From AP-15 sp035252905 (GTDB lineage: Bacteria; Pseudomonadota; Alphaproteobacteria; ATCC43930; CGMCC-115725), in NCBI GenBank assembly GCA_035252905.1, contig DATFCQ010000332.1:106213-170212 (forward strand): a stretch of DNA of 64,000 nt, in the 5' to 3' direction. The translations under genes were made by a program, and so were the position numbers. The notes beneath the pieces were generated by a model. It did not search any database and had not been told where the DNA came from. It saw only the letters and a list, made by a program, of their open reading frames with translations. This document shows, in pieces, positions 31,875 to 40,253 of the stretch (positions are counted from its first letter, which is position 1; every line of letters begins with the position of its first letter).

Positions 31875-32170
31875 CACCCTTTCGCGGTTTCTTGCGCAGC
31901 CGCGAGGCGAGCCCTGCCCCGGCGCTTTATGTCTTCTGCCAGCTCGCGCATGGAATGCTGGGTGATCTCGATCCCTTCGCCGCGGTTAATGGAGGCCTGC
32001 GCCGCGTCGACGGCGGCGAGGATTTCCGCGCGGCGCCGCTCGCGCTCAACCCACAGGCCCAACGCCTCCTGTACGGCGTCCTCGGCGCGTTCAAAACGTC
32101 CGCTTTCAACGGCGCGGCGGACAACGTCTTGCTGCTCGGGGGTCAGGACGATTTCCATGTGATTGAACAT
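31874..32170 (-). CDS. ParD-like antitoxin
   Basis: A 98-residue protein. The N-terminus MEIVLTPEQQDVVRRAVESG with FERAEDAVQEALGLWVERER is typical of ribbon-helix-helix ParD antitoxins, and the rest is a charged toxin-binding tail. Start at 32170 (MFNHMEIV) or 32158 (MEIV); no ribosome-binding site decides. Upstream TTGACT-N16-TATGTT could be its promoter, which would make the message nearly leaderless. Confidence 0.8.
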   Translation of the reverse strand: MFNHMEIVLTPEQQDVVRRAVESGRFERAEDAVQEALGLWVERERRRAEILAAVDAAQASINRGEGIEITQHSMRELAEDIKRRGRARLAAAQETAKG

Positions 32171-32470
32171 AGCATTTCAGATTGAAAAGTCAAGTATACA
32201 TTATTTTCAACATTGTAGATGAGAAGGCGTCGATATCGATCTACCACTCACCTTTTGAAGCAAGCTTACGAGTGTTGTGGCTTGATCGTTCGCCATCTCC
32301 GCCGAAAAGCGTTCTTGAGTTCCACGCCTGTAGTGCCGTGCCGTTCGTGCTCTTTTGTGGCGCTGCATCCGCGGCAACCAAGGTGTTGATCATTTCCTGC
32401 CGGCTTATGTCGGAGAGAGACCGGACAAGCATCTCAACGCCACGCATGATGACGGCCATACCCTGCCGGC
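32171..32470. other. Gap upstream of the antitoxin gene
   Basis: 300 bases, AT-richer near 32180-32230 where the antitoxin promoter is expected. The perfect palindrome GATATCGATATC does not occur, but TCGATATCGA at 32228-32237 is close. The remainder resembles decayed coding DNA with no clear frame. Confidence 0.4.
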
Positions 32471-32776
32471 CTATTCGGCGGCCTCCCGACGATCGGCCGG
32501 CGTATTCAGCCGGGTCAGCAGACCGGCGAAGGTGTCGTGATCTTCCGGGTGCGCTGTGACATGAGCCTCGATGTCGCGAACAAGCGAGTGCATCGATATC
32601 GAACGCGGATTGTCGAGGGCGCGCTGCTCGACGATTGCACCGATGACAATCAGTCTGTGATTACGCGCACGGCGCTCGGCGTCGGCTTCCCGTTTTTCGA
32701 TCCGTCTGACCTTCATCTTCAGCGCCGCGATTCGCTGCTGCAACGCGGCCTTTTTCTGTTCGTCCGTCTTGCGCAT
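32471..32776 (-). CDS. traD: TraD-like mobilisation accessory protein
   Basis: A 101-residue protein starting MRKTDEQKKAALQQRIAALK, a basic coiled-coil followed by ADAERRARNHRLIVIGAIVE and a short C-terminal helix bundle. This matches the small conjugal transfer TraD family (not the large TraD coupling protein) found divergent from MobA/TraA-type relaxases. It presumably helps the relaxase at oriT. The start at 32776 avoids a 58-residue low-complexity extension that runs into the divergent promoter region. Confidence 0.75.
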   Translation of the reverse strand: MRKTDEQKKAALQQRIAALKMKVRRIEKREADAERRARNHRLIVIGAIVEQRALDNPRSISMHSLVRDIEAHVTAHPEDHDTFAGLLTRLNTPADRREAAE

Positions 32777-32902
32777 AGGGTGCGGCTCCCGTCCTGCTGA
32801 AGGAGCGTCTTGTTCTGGGCCTGATACAGCGTATATGCGTGGCTGGCAACACGTCGCTGTCGCGGGGGTTGACAGCAAGCCTCGGGGGCGCGGAAAAGGG
32901 TG

Positions 32903-32933
32903 AAGGCGCATTTGTAAGCCGGGCAGGCCCGGC
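32903..32933 (+). other. Candidate oriT of the MobA/MobL relaxase
   Basis: AAGGCGCATTTGTAA (32903-32917) resembles MOBQ-type nic regions of the Ti/RSF1010 group (AGGGCGCAMTTA type) and abuts a perfect 7-bp inverted repeat GCCGGGC-AG-GCCCGGC (32918-32933). It lies in the divergent gap between traD-like and relaxase genes, where MOBQ oriTs usually are. Nicking is inferred, not shown. Confidence 0.45.
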
Positions 32934-32970
32934 AAAAACAAGCGCGCCATCCAGCGCGCTCGGGACCCGG

Positions 32971-34623
32971 ATGGCGATCTTTTCCTACATGATGGGCGAC
33001 AGGGTCAGCCGCGGCGCCGGGCAATCGGCGGTCAAGGTGGCGGCCTACCAGGCGCGTGAGAACTACACCGATGCGCGCACCGGATACGCCTACAACCACC
33101 GGCCGCGGGAGCAGGGCGGACAAGAGCCAGCGCGGGGCATCGCGGCAGCTTCTGCCTACATCGGGCGCGAGGCCGGTTACGATGCGGGGCGCAAGCCGGC
33201 GCTGTTCGTCGGGCTCTACGGTCCGAAAGAGGCACCGGACTGGTGCCGCGGCCGCGAGAACATCGAGCAGTTCTGGAGCCGGGCCGAACTCGCCGAGCGG
33301 CAGCCACACGCGCAGATCGCGGAGCGCATCATCATCGCGCTGCCGCACGAATTGACGCTGAAGCAGAACATCTGGCTGCTGCAGGATCACGTCAAAGAGT
33401 TCACCCGGCAGGGCCGAGTCGTGCAGGTCGCGATCCATGCACCGGAGCATGGCGACGGGCGCAACGTCCACGCCCATCTCCTGGTCTCGACCCGCGGGGT
33501 CGACGCGAATGGGTTCAAGGCCTCGAAAGCGGCCGAGCAGCAAGAGCGCTATCTCTACCGCCGGCAGTATGTCGAAGGCCTGCGCGCGCGCTGGGCCGAG
33601 GCGACGAACCGGCATCTCGCCCGGCACGGACATGCGGCGCGGGTCGATCACCGCACGCTGGCCGAGCAGGGCATCAAGCGTGAGCCGACGATCCACCTGG
33701 GACCCGGCGACAGCCGCCGCGAGAGGTGCGGCGAGCGCAGCGCCGCCGGCGAGATCAACCGCGAGGTCGTTGCCAGGAACGCCACGCGCGAACCACGGGC
33801 GAGAGAAGCCCATGAAGGACAGGAGCGGGTCCGGGAGCTGACCAGGCCTCCCGCACGCCCGCAGAGGCCGGCGCGCGAGGTTGTACAGGAGCAGAAAGCG
33901 GAGAGGACCCCGACGACAGCACCGCCGGCGGCGAACCCTGCACCAAGCGCCCCGCAGCGCGGCCGGGAGCGGCAAAAGATCGGGTTCCTGGAAAGGAGCG
34001 GCCGCATGATCCACAGTGCATTCGAGAAGACCCTCGACTGGATCGCACCGCGAGTCGAGGAGCCGCACCGGCAAACGCCGCCCCCGCAGGCGCCGCCGGC
34101 GCAGGAGCAGCCGCCACGGACGTGGGAGGAGCAGCTGCGCGATCTCGCCGAATACCACAAGAAAATCGGCTATCTCCGCCCGGAGCGCGACCCGCACAAC
34201 GACCGGAACAGCCCGCTTTATGAGCGGTACAAGACCGAGCGCGAGGCCGCTTGGCAGGCGCGCCAGGCGGCGGAACGCGAAGTCTATGGCCGCTTCGACG
34301 CTTACGCGAAGGACCTGCGCGGCTTCTACCAGATGCGCTTCGAGCAGGAGAAGCACAGCGGGATGCCCGGCCCCGTGCGCCACGACGCGATGGATCTGCT
34401 GGCGGCGCAGCGCCGGGGCGACCGCGTTGAAATGCTGATGCTGAGGGACCAGCAACTCGCCGCGGCACGGCGCGCGCATCCGCTCCCCGATTGGGGCGGC
34501 TGGCTGAAGCACGAGGCGGAGGGGGGCGATCGGGCCGCCGCGCGTGCGCTCGAGCGGCACGAGGCGCGCGAGGCCGAGCGCAACCGCGACCGGGACGATG
34601 ACGGGCGCGGCATCGAACCGTGA
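32971..34623 (+). CDS. MobA/MobL-family relaxase
   Basis: A 550-residue MOBQ-type relaxase. The N-terminal nuclease domain has MAIFSYMMGDRVSRGAGQSA, ALPHELTLKQN and the metal-binding motif GDGRNVHAHLLVSTRG near residue 161. The C-terminal part is a long, charged, proline-rich region without the helicase of Ti TraA, so it is a short-form relaxase. It would nick oriT and pilot the strand through the trb channel. I start at 32971 because the MobA/L fold begins there; upstream in-frame ATG at 32839 adds 44 low-complexity residues across the oriT candidate. Confidence 0.85.
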   Translation: MAIFSYMMGDRVSRGAGQSAVKVAAYQARENYTDARTGYAYNHRPREQGGQEPARGIAAASAYIGREAGYDAGRKPALFVGLYGPKEAPDWCRGRENIEQFWSRAELAERQPHAQIAERIIIALPHELTLKQNIWLLQDHVKEFTRQGRVVQVAIHAPEHGDGRNVHAHLLVSTRGVDANGFKASKAAEQQERYLYRRQYVEGLRARWAEATNRHLARHGHAARVDHRTLAEQGIKREPTIHLGPGDSRRERCGERSAAGEINREVVARNATREPRAREAHEGQERVRELTRPPARPQRPAREVVQEQKAERTPTTAPPAANPAPSAPQRGRERQKIGFLERSGRMIHSAFEKTLDWIAPRVEEPHRQTPPPQAPPAQEQPPRTWEEQLRDLAEYHKKIGYLRPERDPHNDRNSPLYERYKTEREAAWQARQAAEREVYGRFDAYAKDLRGFYQMRFEQEKHSGMPGPVRHDAMDLLAAQRRGDRVEMLMLRDQQLAAARRAHPLPDWGGWLKHEAEGGDRAAARALERHEAREAERNRDRDDDGRGIEP

Positions 34624-35292
34624 TCAGCGGACCGCGAACGGCACCCGCTCGTTGCTGTAGACCGCCGATGGCGCGCTGAACCGGGCGAGCATGGCCGCGG
34701 TCCATAGTCTTGCCCTCGCGAAAGCGGGGGACGGGCGGCGAGGACCATGTCCATTTTTGGTCCCGCGATCGCGGGCGATCTCACGGGGCGCAGCAGCTAT
34801 CGGTGCCGGGCGCCAGGAGGCGTCGACCCTGACCGGGATGCCGCCGGGTCCGTAGTACCGGGCGACGTAGCCGTTCCTGAAGCCCCGATAAAAATTCCCG
34901 GCGTTGTAGGCGCTGAGGGCATGCTGCAGGGCCGCCTGCCCCTCGCCCCATCGCTGCGCCGCTGTTGCGTAGTCAGCGGTCAGGATCGTCCCGCCGGCGC
35001 GGATATTGGTGCACGGCTCAAGGACCTGGCTGACCGAGATCCCCAGCACCGGCAGGTTCGCGCTGTTCACCTGCATCAGGCCGATATCCACCGTGTACCC
35101 GGCGCGGATATAGGCCCCCGCAATCCGCGCCGCTTCCGCGGCGTCGGCCGGATGCGGCTGCCGGCGCAATCCGTCGACATGAAGGGCCAAAGGATCGCCG
35201 CGGCTTTCGACGGCGATGACCGCCTCCAGCGTCGCCGGCGCGATATTCGACGCGCACGCCAGGAGAGTCGCGGCGATCACGGAAAGACCCAT
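34624..35292 (-). CDS. VirB1-like lytic transglycosylase
   Basis: A 222-residue periplasmic enzyme. A hydrophobic signal segment (MGLSVIAATLLACAS) precedes an SLT domain with AVIAVESRGDPLALH (catalytic Glu29), YTVDIGLMQVNSANLPVLG and ALQHALSAYNAGNF. It opens peptidoglycan for assembly of the mating channel. It is the last gene of the transfer operon and overlaps traF by 16 bases. The extreme C-terminal coding region contains a REP-like palindrome at 34713-34730, so the tail may be a replacement. Confidence 0.8.
   Translation of the reverse strand: MGLSVIAATLLACASNIAPATLEAVIAVESRGDPLALHVDGLRRQPHPADAAEAARIAGAYIRAGYTVDIGLMQVNSANLPVLGISVSQVLEPCTNIRAGGTILTADYATAAQRWGEGQAALQHALSAYNAGNFYRGFRNGYVARYYGPGGIPVRVDASWRPAPIAAAPREIARDRGTKNGHGPRRPSPAFARARLWTAAMLARFSAPSAVYSNERVPFAVR
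34713..34730. repeat. REP-like palindrome inside the transglycosylase gene
   Basis: CCCTCGC-GAAA-GCGGGGG, a GAAA-loop palindrome like that at 22634-22651, encoding PAFAR-type residues near the C-terminus of the enzyme. Confidence 0.5.
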
Positions 35293-35813
35293 ACCGGCTG
35301 TGCGGTGCCACGCACAGCCGAAACCGGCACAGCCCCGAAATACCGCGAGTCGAACGATTTGCCGGCATAGCTCGACACCACCCACACCGCGCCGGGTGCG
35401 ACCCGATAGGTGCCGGGAGGCAGCGGAGAGAGCGGGCGGGCGGCGCTGTCCTGCTTGCGGGCGGCACTGTTCGGCAGCAGCGCGCCATTGACGGCGATGC
35501 CCGCGGCGGTGATGCGCACGACGTCGCCGGCAATCGCCGCGACGGGTTTGAGGAGCGGCTCGGCGCCGCCAGGGCACCGGCCCGCATCCAGATAGCCACG
35601 CCGCAGCGCGAGGCGCAGCAGCGGGCCAGGCGGCAGGCACAGGCTGACGATCGCGCCGCGCGGGATCGGCCCTGCCGCAGGTGCGACACGCCACAAACCC
35701 CGCGGCATCGAGGCGGTCGCATTGACGCGCAGCCCAGCCGCGCCGGCGCCGAGGAGCGCCAAGCCTGTGAGAGTGACCCCCAGCGCAAGGGCGATGGGGA
35801 GCCGGCGCGTCAC
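35277..35813 (-). CDS. traF: TraF-like S26 signal peptidase
   Basis: A 178-residue membrane peptidase, starting with GTG at 35813 inside a GTGA overlap with the upstream gene. One N-terminal membrane segment is followed by ASMPRGLW with nucleophile Ser35 and LLKPVAAIAGD with Lys89, the S26 dyad; FDSRYFGAVP matches the C-terminal box. TraF matures the TrbC pilin (cyclisation in RP4), and trbC is in the same operon. Confidence 0.88.
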   Translation of the reverse strand: MTRRLPIALALGVTLTGLALLGAGAAGLRVNATASMPRGLWRVAPAAGPIPRGAIVSLCLPPGPLLRLALRRGYLDAGRCPGGAEPLLKPVAAIAGDVVRITAAGIAVNGALLPNSAARKQDSAARPLSPLPPGTYRVAPGAVWVVSSYAGKSFDSRYFGAVPVSAVRGTAQPVWVFP

Positions 35814-36301
35814 CGGGTCCCCGGCATGTATTTTCGGTAGGCGTCGATCCAGTTGCGCGCGATCGCCTGCTGCGCCTCACGGAGCGGCACTTGGCCGGCG
35901 CAGACAAGGCGCTTGAGCCGGTTCTCCAGCCGGTCCTTCCGGTAGCTGCCCCAGCCGCCCGGCGCGTGGTGCGGCTGCGGCCACAGGTTCCTCGGATCGG
36001 CCGGCGCGCCGCCCAGCTCCAAGGGGATCAAGTGGTCTTCCTCGTAGTTGCCGAGCCGCCGGTCGGCATAGCCGTACTCGCGGATTTGCCGGCGCTTGAG
36101 GTTCTCGGTGTATTCCTCCGGCGGCCGAACGGTGCGGGTCCAGCCGCGCCGGCAGATCGTCTCGTCGATCCGTGCCTGGGTCACGCCCGGGTTGACCGCG
36201 CCGGGCGTGCGCACCGGATCGGGCAGCAGCGACGGCCCGGCGAAGTGCAGCCCGTGCAGGATCGCCGTCAGCACCGACGCGGCGGCAAGCGCCCGGATCA
36301 T
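35810..36301 (-). CDS. Secreted HNH-nuclease-like protein in the transfer operon
   Basis: A 163-residue protein with an N-terminal signal segment (MIRALAAASVLTAILHGLHF), then VTQARIDETICRRGWTRTVR and EDHLIPLELGGAPADPRNLW. The EDHLIPLELGG...NLWPQ pattern resembles HNH endonucleases (normally DHxxPLxxGG...NL). It overlaps both traG and traF by four bases, so it is a genuine operon member, yet it is not part of canonical trb operons. A role in processing DNA in the recipient or in killing neighbours is speculative; it could also have lost catalysis. Confidence 0.65.
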   Translation of the reverse strand: MIRALAAASVLTAILHGLHFAGPSLLPDPVRTPGAVNPGVTQARIDETICRRGWTRTVRPPEEYTENLKRRQIREYGYADRRLGNYEEDHLIPLELGGAPADPRNLWPQPHHAPGGWGSYRKDRLENRLKRLVCAGQVPLREAQQAIARNWIDAYRKYMPGTR

Positions 36302-37896
36302 GGCGCCCCTGCCCCGCTTTCCGGCGGCGCGATCTGGGCGCGGGACCTGAACTCCTCGTGATCGAAATAGAAGATCTGCGTCGCCCGGATCGGCCGCTCA
36401 CCTCCGAGAAAAATCAGGATCTCGCCGGGCGCGGTGATGGTCCCCGCGGCATCGCGGACCGGCTTTGTCAGGGTCAGCACCTGGTCCGGCAGCAGGAGCG
36501 GCTGGGGAACCTCGTGAATGGTCCGGGTGAAGTTTCTGGTGGCGCCGAAGCGCTGGCCGCTGACCATGATGCGCTCGGACAGCGCCGTGGTCTGGCCGGC
36601 GAGATCGGAGACCCATTTCGCGGTCGGCACGTCGTTCGGGGCGTAGATGACGCGGGTGCGGCAGTTGGCGATGATGCCCTGGCTCGGCCCATAGATCGCG
36701 GTCAGCTGCTCGCGGTCCTGGCAGATGACCATCGCCTTGATGCCATAGCCGGCGCCGCGCGCCAGCATGCCCTCGACCAGCTCCATGCGGCCGAGGCTCG
36801 GCATCTCGTCGAGCATGAAAAGCAGGCGATGTTTGTGGGCGGGCAAGGGCCGCCCGTGCTCGAATTTCAGCTCGGCCGACATCAGGTGGCGCATCGCCAT
36901 CGTCAGGAACAGGCGCACGAGCGGTTTCAGGCGCTCCTTGTCGCTGCCGGGCGTGACGACATAGACCGAGACCGGCTGGTCATGATCGGCCAGGTCGCGC
37001 AGCGCAAAATCGCTGCGGCTCGTATTGGCGCGGATGATCGGGTCGGCAAAGAGCATCAGATAGGTGTTCAAGGTTGACAGGACGCTCGCCCGCTCGCGGT
37101 CGGAGCGCTCGATCTGCGAGCGCCCGGCGCCGGCGACGAAAGGATGCGGCTCGCCGTTGTTGTGGAGGTTGTCACGCATCGCCTCCCACAGCCTGACGGT
37201 GTCGCCGGTATTTCCGCTGAGATCGGAGGCAACCTCGGCGAGGCTGGCGCGGCGCTCGGCGGCGCGCTCGCGGTAGAGCGTATGGAGGATGCAACCCGAG
37301 AGGAGGCCCATGCTGGTCTTCTGCCAGTGGTCGAGAGCATCGATACCGTGCCCCTGGTAGTCGATCAGGCACTGCGCGATGTTCTGCGCGTCGGCGACGT
37401 CGTAGGCCGTTCCGAGCCGAACCTCGTCGAGGAAATTGAACGCGGCGCTCCCCTCGCGGGCAGCGGGCTCCCACCGGAACACCCGGTTGCCGGCCCCTTG
37501 CGCGCGCCACCCGGCGCTCAGCTCCCACAGTTCCCGCTTTTCGTCGATCGCAATGACGCTGTCCGGCCAGCTCAGCAGCGTGGTGATCACATTGCCGGCC
37601 CCTTTGCCGCTGCGGGTCGGGCCGAAAACGATAACGTGCTCGCTGCTGTCGTCGCGCAGATAGGCGGTCCAGCCGCGCCGCAGGGGCCAGCCGCCGAGGT
37701 AGACCCCGCCCGTCTCATTCAAGAGACCGGCGCGCTTCACTTCCGCCTCGGTCATGAACCGCGCATTGCCGAACAAGTCCTTGTTGGGTCGGGGTCGTCG
37801 CTGGCGGGCCGTCCTGACCGCGAGCGCCCCGGTGGCCGCGAGGCCGCCCACGAGGATCGCGCCGGCCTCGGCGAGCTGAAACGTCGCGGCGTCCAT
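36298..37896 (-). CDS. traG: TraG/VirD4-type coupling protein
   Basis: A 532-residue type IV coupling ATPase. It has one N-terminal membrane segment (GAILVGGLAATGALAV), Walker A GPTRSGKGAGN near residue 92, Walker B LLFMLDEMPSLG near 360 and CQDREQLTAIYGP. It links the relaxosome to the channel and powers DNA export. Shorter at the N-terminus than RP4 TraG, with one rather than two clear membrane segments. Follows trbI by nine bases. Confidence 0.92.
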   Translation of the reverse strand: MDAATFQLAEAGAILVGGLAATGALAVRTARQRRPRPNKDLFGNARFMTEAEVKRAGLLNETGGVYLGGWPLRRGWTAYLRDDSSEHVIVFGPTRSGKGAGNVITTLLSWPDSVIAIDEKRELWELSAGWRAQGAGNRVFRWEPAAREGSAAFNFLDEVRLGTAYDVADAQNIAQCLIDYQGHGIDALDHWQKTSMGLLSGCILHTLYRERAAERRASLAEVASDLSGNTGDTVRLWEAMRDNLHNNGEPHPFVAGAGRSQIERSDRERASVLSTLNTYLMLFADPIIRANTSRSDFALRDLADHDQPVSVYVVTPGSDKERLKPLVRLFLTMAMRHLMSAELKFEHGRPLPAHKHRLLFMLDEMPSLGRMELVEGMLARGAGYGIKAMVICQDREQLTAIYGPSQGIIANCRTRVIYAPNDVPTAKWVSDLAGQTTALSERIMVSGQRFGATRNFTRTIHEVPQPLLLPDQVLTLTKPVRDAAGTITAPGEILIFLGGERPIRATQIFYFDHEEFRSRAQIAPPESGAGAP

Positions 37897-37905
37897 CCCG
37901 GTCCC

Positions 37906-39270
37906 CTAATCGGATGCGGACATGATCGGGAGCTGCGGCGGGGTGAAGCCGCCGCAGTGCCAGGGTGGCAGGACCATGTCTTTGTTGACAAAGACGTTGA
38001 AGCGATAGCCAGGGCGGACCCGGATCGTGTTGGGGATAGCAAGGCCCGCTTGCGCATACTCCTGCCCGAGTTCGGCGAACTGCTGGCCGAGCTGGGCGGA
38101 GGCGACCTGCTGGGCGCTATAGGTGCCGCCGACGGGCGCGGCCGGCTGCGAGAGCTGCGCCGCCGAGCCGGCGATCGCCAGCAGCACGGCGTTGCCGAAC
38201 TTCTCCCAGAAATGGCGGTCGAGCTGATCGCGGGCGCCGGCATAGCCGCTCTGGTCGAGACCCGACATCGTGCCGAGATCGACCGAGCTGGCATCGGGGT
38301 AGATGATCCGGTTGAACACGAAAAGGAGACGGTCCTGCCCGGCCGAAACGGCATTGTCGTAGGTGCCGATCAGCTTCGCGCCCTGCGGGATCAGCGGGCA
38401 GCGCGAGTGGCCGGCGGTGTCGAAGACATCCTGGCTCACCATCGCGAGGAGCGGCCCGGGCAGGTCGCTGTTGCTGCCGGTGATCAGCGCCGCGGGAATG
38501 AAGGTGCCGGCCGAGACCGTGAAGGGCGACGGCGCGGGCCTGCGGGTAAAGGGCAGCACATCGCTGGTTCCGGTGTCGCCCGGCTGTGCGAGGTAGGCCT
38601 GCTTCTCACGCTGCCCGGGCACGTCGATCCCCACCGGCGCGACGCCGGCGAGGCCGAAGCCCGAGAAGCCTCCGGCAAAAGCCGGGGCATAGCCCGCAGC
38701 GGGCGGGACGCCGGGAACCGGGCTCGGAACGGGGGCCGGCGCGGGCGGCGGCGCCGCAGGCGTGCCGGACCCGCTGTCGATCGACACACCCGTCTTGGCC
38801 GCGAGCGCCGCCTTGGCCTTGTCGAACTTCGCCTTCTGCAGCTCGGCGAGCGCAGCCCAATAGGCCTTCCAGGCCTCCTTGCGATAGGCCTCGGCGCCGG
38901 TGTCGGCGCTGGGCATCCGGATCGCCGCACCGGCGGGGTTGGGAGCGGCCGATGGCGGCCGCAGCGGCTGAGCCAGCGGAGCCGGATGGAACACAGCGGG
39001 CGCGATCGCGCCGGAGGGCGCGCCGTCGAGGATCGCGGCGGCGTTGGCCGGTGCGGGCTTATGCTCGACGGCCTCTCTCTGCCCAGTTGCCTGCTGCTCC
39101 GATCGCAGATGGAGGCCGTAGCCGAACGCTCCAGCGACAACGACCCCACCACCGAAGAAAATGGCGAGCGGCACCTTGTTGAGCCGGCGCACGCCCCGGC
39201 CGCGCTTTGGCGGCGGCGGCAGAAGGCCCGGCTGGGGACCGCCAGGATTGCCGCGCCAGGGCCAGATCAT
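37906..39270 (-). CDS. trbI: TrbI/VirB10-type channel scaffold
   Basis: A 454-residue protein. A cytoplasmic proline-rich N-terminus, one membrane segment (LAIFFGGGVVVAGAFGYGLH), a long proline/alanine linker and a C-terminal VirB10 domain: VSAGTFIPAALITGSNSDLP, CPLIPQGAKLIGTYDNAVSA, RLLFVFNRIIYPD and VRPGYRFNVFVNKDMVLP. It bridges inner and outer membranes. It overlaps trbG by four bases. Confidence 0.92.
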   Translation of the reverse strand: MIWPWRGNPGGPQPGLLPPPPKRGRGVRRLNKVPLAIFFGGGVVVAGAFGYGLHLRSEQQATGQREAVEHKPAPANAAAILDGAPSGAIAPAVFHPAPLAQPLRPPSAAPNPAGAAIRMPSADTGAEAYRKEAWKAYWAALAELQKAKFDKAKAALAAKTGVSIDSGSGTPAAPPPAPAPVPSPVPGVPPAAGYAPAFAGGFSGFGLAGVAPVGIDVPGQREKQAYLAQPGDTGTSDVLPFTRRPAPSPFTVSAGTFIPAALITGSNSDLPGPLLAMVSQDVFDTAGHSRCPLIPQGAKLIGTYDNAVSAGQDRLLFVFNRIIYPDASSVDLGTMSGLDQSGYAGARDQLDRHFWEKFGNAVLLAIAGSAAQLSQPAAPVGGTYSAQQVASAQLGQQFAELGQEYAQAGLAIPNTIRVRPGYRFNVFVNKDMVLPPWHCGGFTPPQLPIMSASD

Positions 39271-40253
39271 GGCGCGCCCTCGCGCGTCAGCACGACGCGG
39301 ATCTGCGCGCCGCCGACCCCCGAGATCAGCACGGCCCGGTCGAGAGCGCCGTCATAGATGTAGTAGTTCCCGTCCTTGCGGTAGTTGACGACCTGCGTCG
39401 TCGGCCTCCGGAAGAGGCCGCCGTCGTTGTCGATCTTCTCGAGCACCGGCGCGCTGCCGTATTCCATCGCGGCCGGGAACTCGATGCAGGTCTTGTGCCC
39501 GTTGGTCCAGGCGCCGAGCGGGCGCCAGGAGGGCGTGTCGCCTGAGATTGCATAGGGGATCCACATCCCGCCCTCGCAGCTGTTCGCGTAAGTATCGGGC
39601 GGCTCGTAACTGACCGTTTGCCGGTATGCAGCCCATTGCGCGGCCTGGTCGTCGGGGTAGTCGAACGCGACCAGCGGCATGTAGCTGTACCGCGTCGAGA
39701 CCAGGCGGATGGCATAGGTCCGCCGGTTGGTCTCGACGTCCATGGTTGTGTGCAGACCGGCATCCTGCGGCTTGACGATCAGGTGCGTGACCTGGCCGGG
39801 GCCGCTGCCGCTGATACCAGGCGAGACGGTCCACATGACGGGATCGCCGATATCGACCTTGGTGACAACCTCGCCCGGCTGCAGGGCGATGTTGCAGATC
39901 TGCAGCGGCGCGCAGACCACCGTCGGCATCGTCGCGCCGTACAGAAAGCGCACCTCGCCGCGCGGCCCCATCGCCGGCATCACGCGGCGGGCGCGCCAGC
40001 GGCGCACCAGGGCCACGGCATGGCGCTCTTTCGGACCGAGCGGGGCCGAGGGCGAGAGCATGTCGATCGGCGGCGGCATGACGGCCGGCGGAGGATCGGC
40101 CGCGGTCGCCCGCACCGGTGCCGCGGCCTTGACCGGCTGGATGGCCGGGACCTTCACCGGGTTTGTGGGAGCAGAACTCTGCGCCCAGGCCGCGGCGGGG
40201 ACACTGGCGAAGAGGGCGGCGGCAAGCGCCCTCTTCAGGGTCGGGCTGACCAT
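39267..40253 (-). CDS. trbG: TrbG/VirB9-type outer-membrane channel protein
   Basis: A 328-residue protein with a signal peptide (KRALAAALFASVPAAAWAQ). Characteristic segments are VRFLYGATMPTVVCAPLQIC and TKVDIGDPVMWTVSPG, then VTHLIVKPQDAGLHTTMDVE and the C-terminal YYIYDGALDRAVLISGVG. It forms the outer-membrane core with TrbI. No separate trbH-like lipoprotein gene is visible between trbG and trbI. Confidence 0.9.
   Translation of the reverse strand: MVSPTLKRALAAALFASVPAAAWAQSSAPTNPVKVPAIQPVKAAAPVRATAADPPPAVMPPPIDMLSPSAPLGPKERHAVALVRRWRARRVMPAMGPRGEVRFLYGATMPTVVCAPLQICNIALQPGEVVTKVDIGDPVMWTVSPGISGSGPGQVTHLIVKPQDAGLHTTMDVETNRRTYAIRLVSTRYSYMPLVAFDYPDDQAAQWAAYRQTVSYEPPDTYANSCEGGMWIPYAISGDTPSWRPLGAWTNGHKTCIEFPAAMEYGSAPVLEKIDNDGGLFRRPTTQVVNYRKDGNYYIYDGALDRAVLISGVGGAQIRVVLTREGAP

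Noticed and set aside
37144..39357. 737-residue plus-strand frame across traG and trbI
   Set aside because: Antisense to two conserved transfer genes; a long-frame artefact of high GC content.
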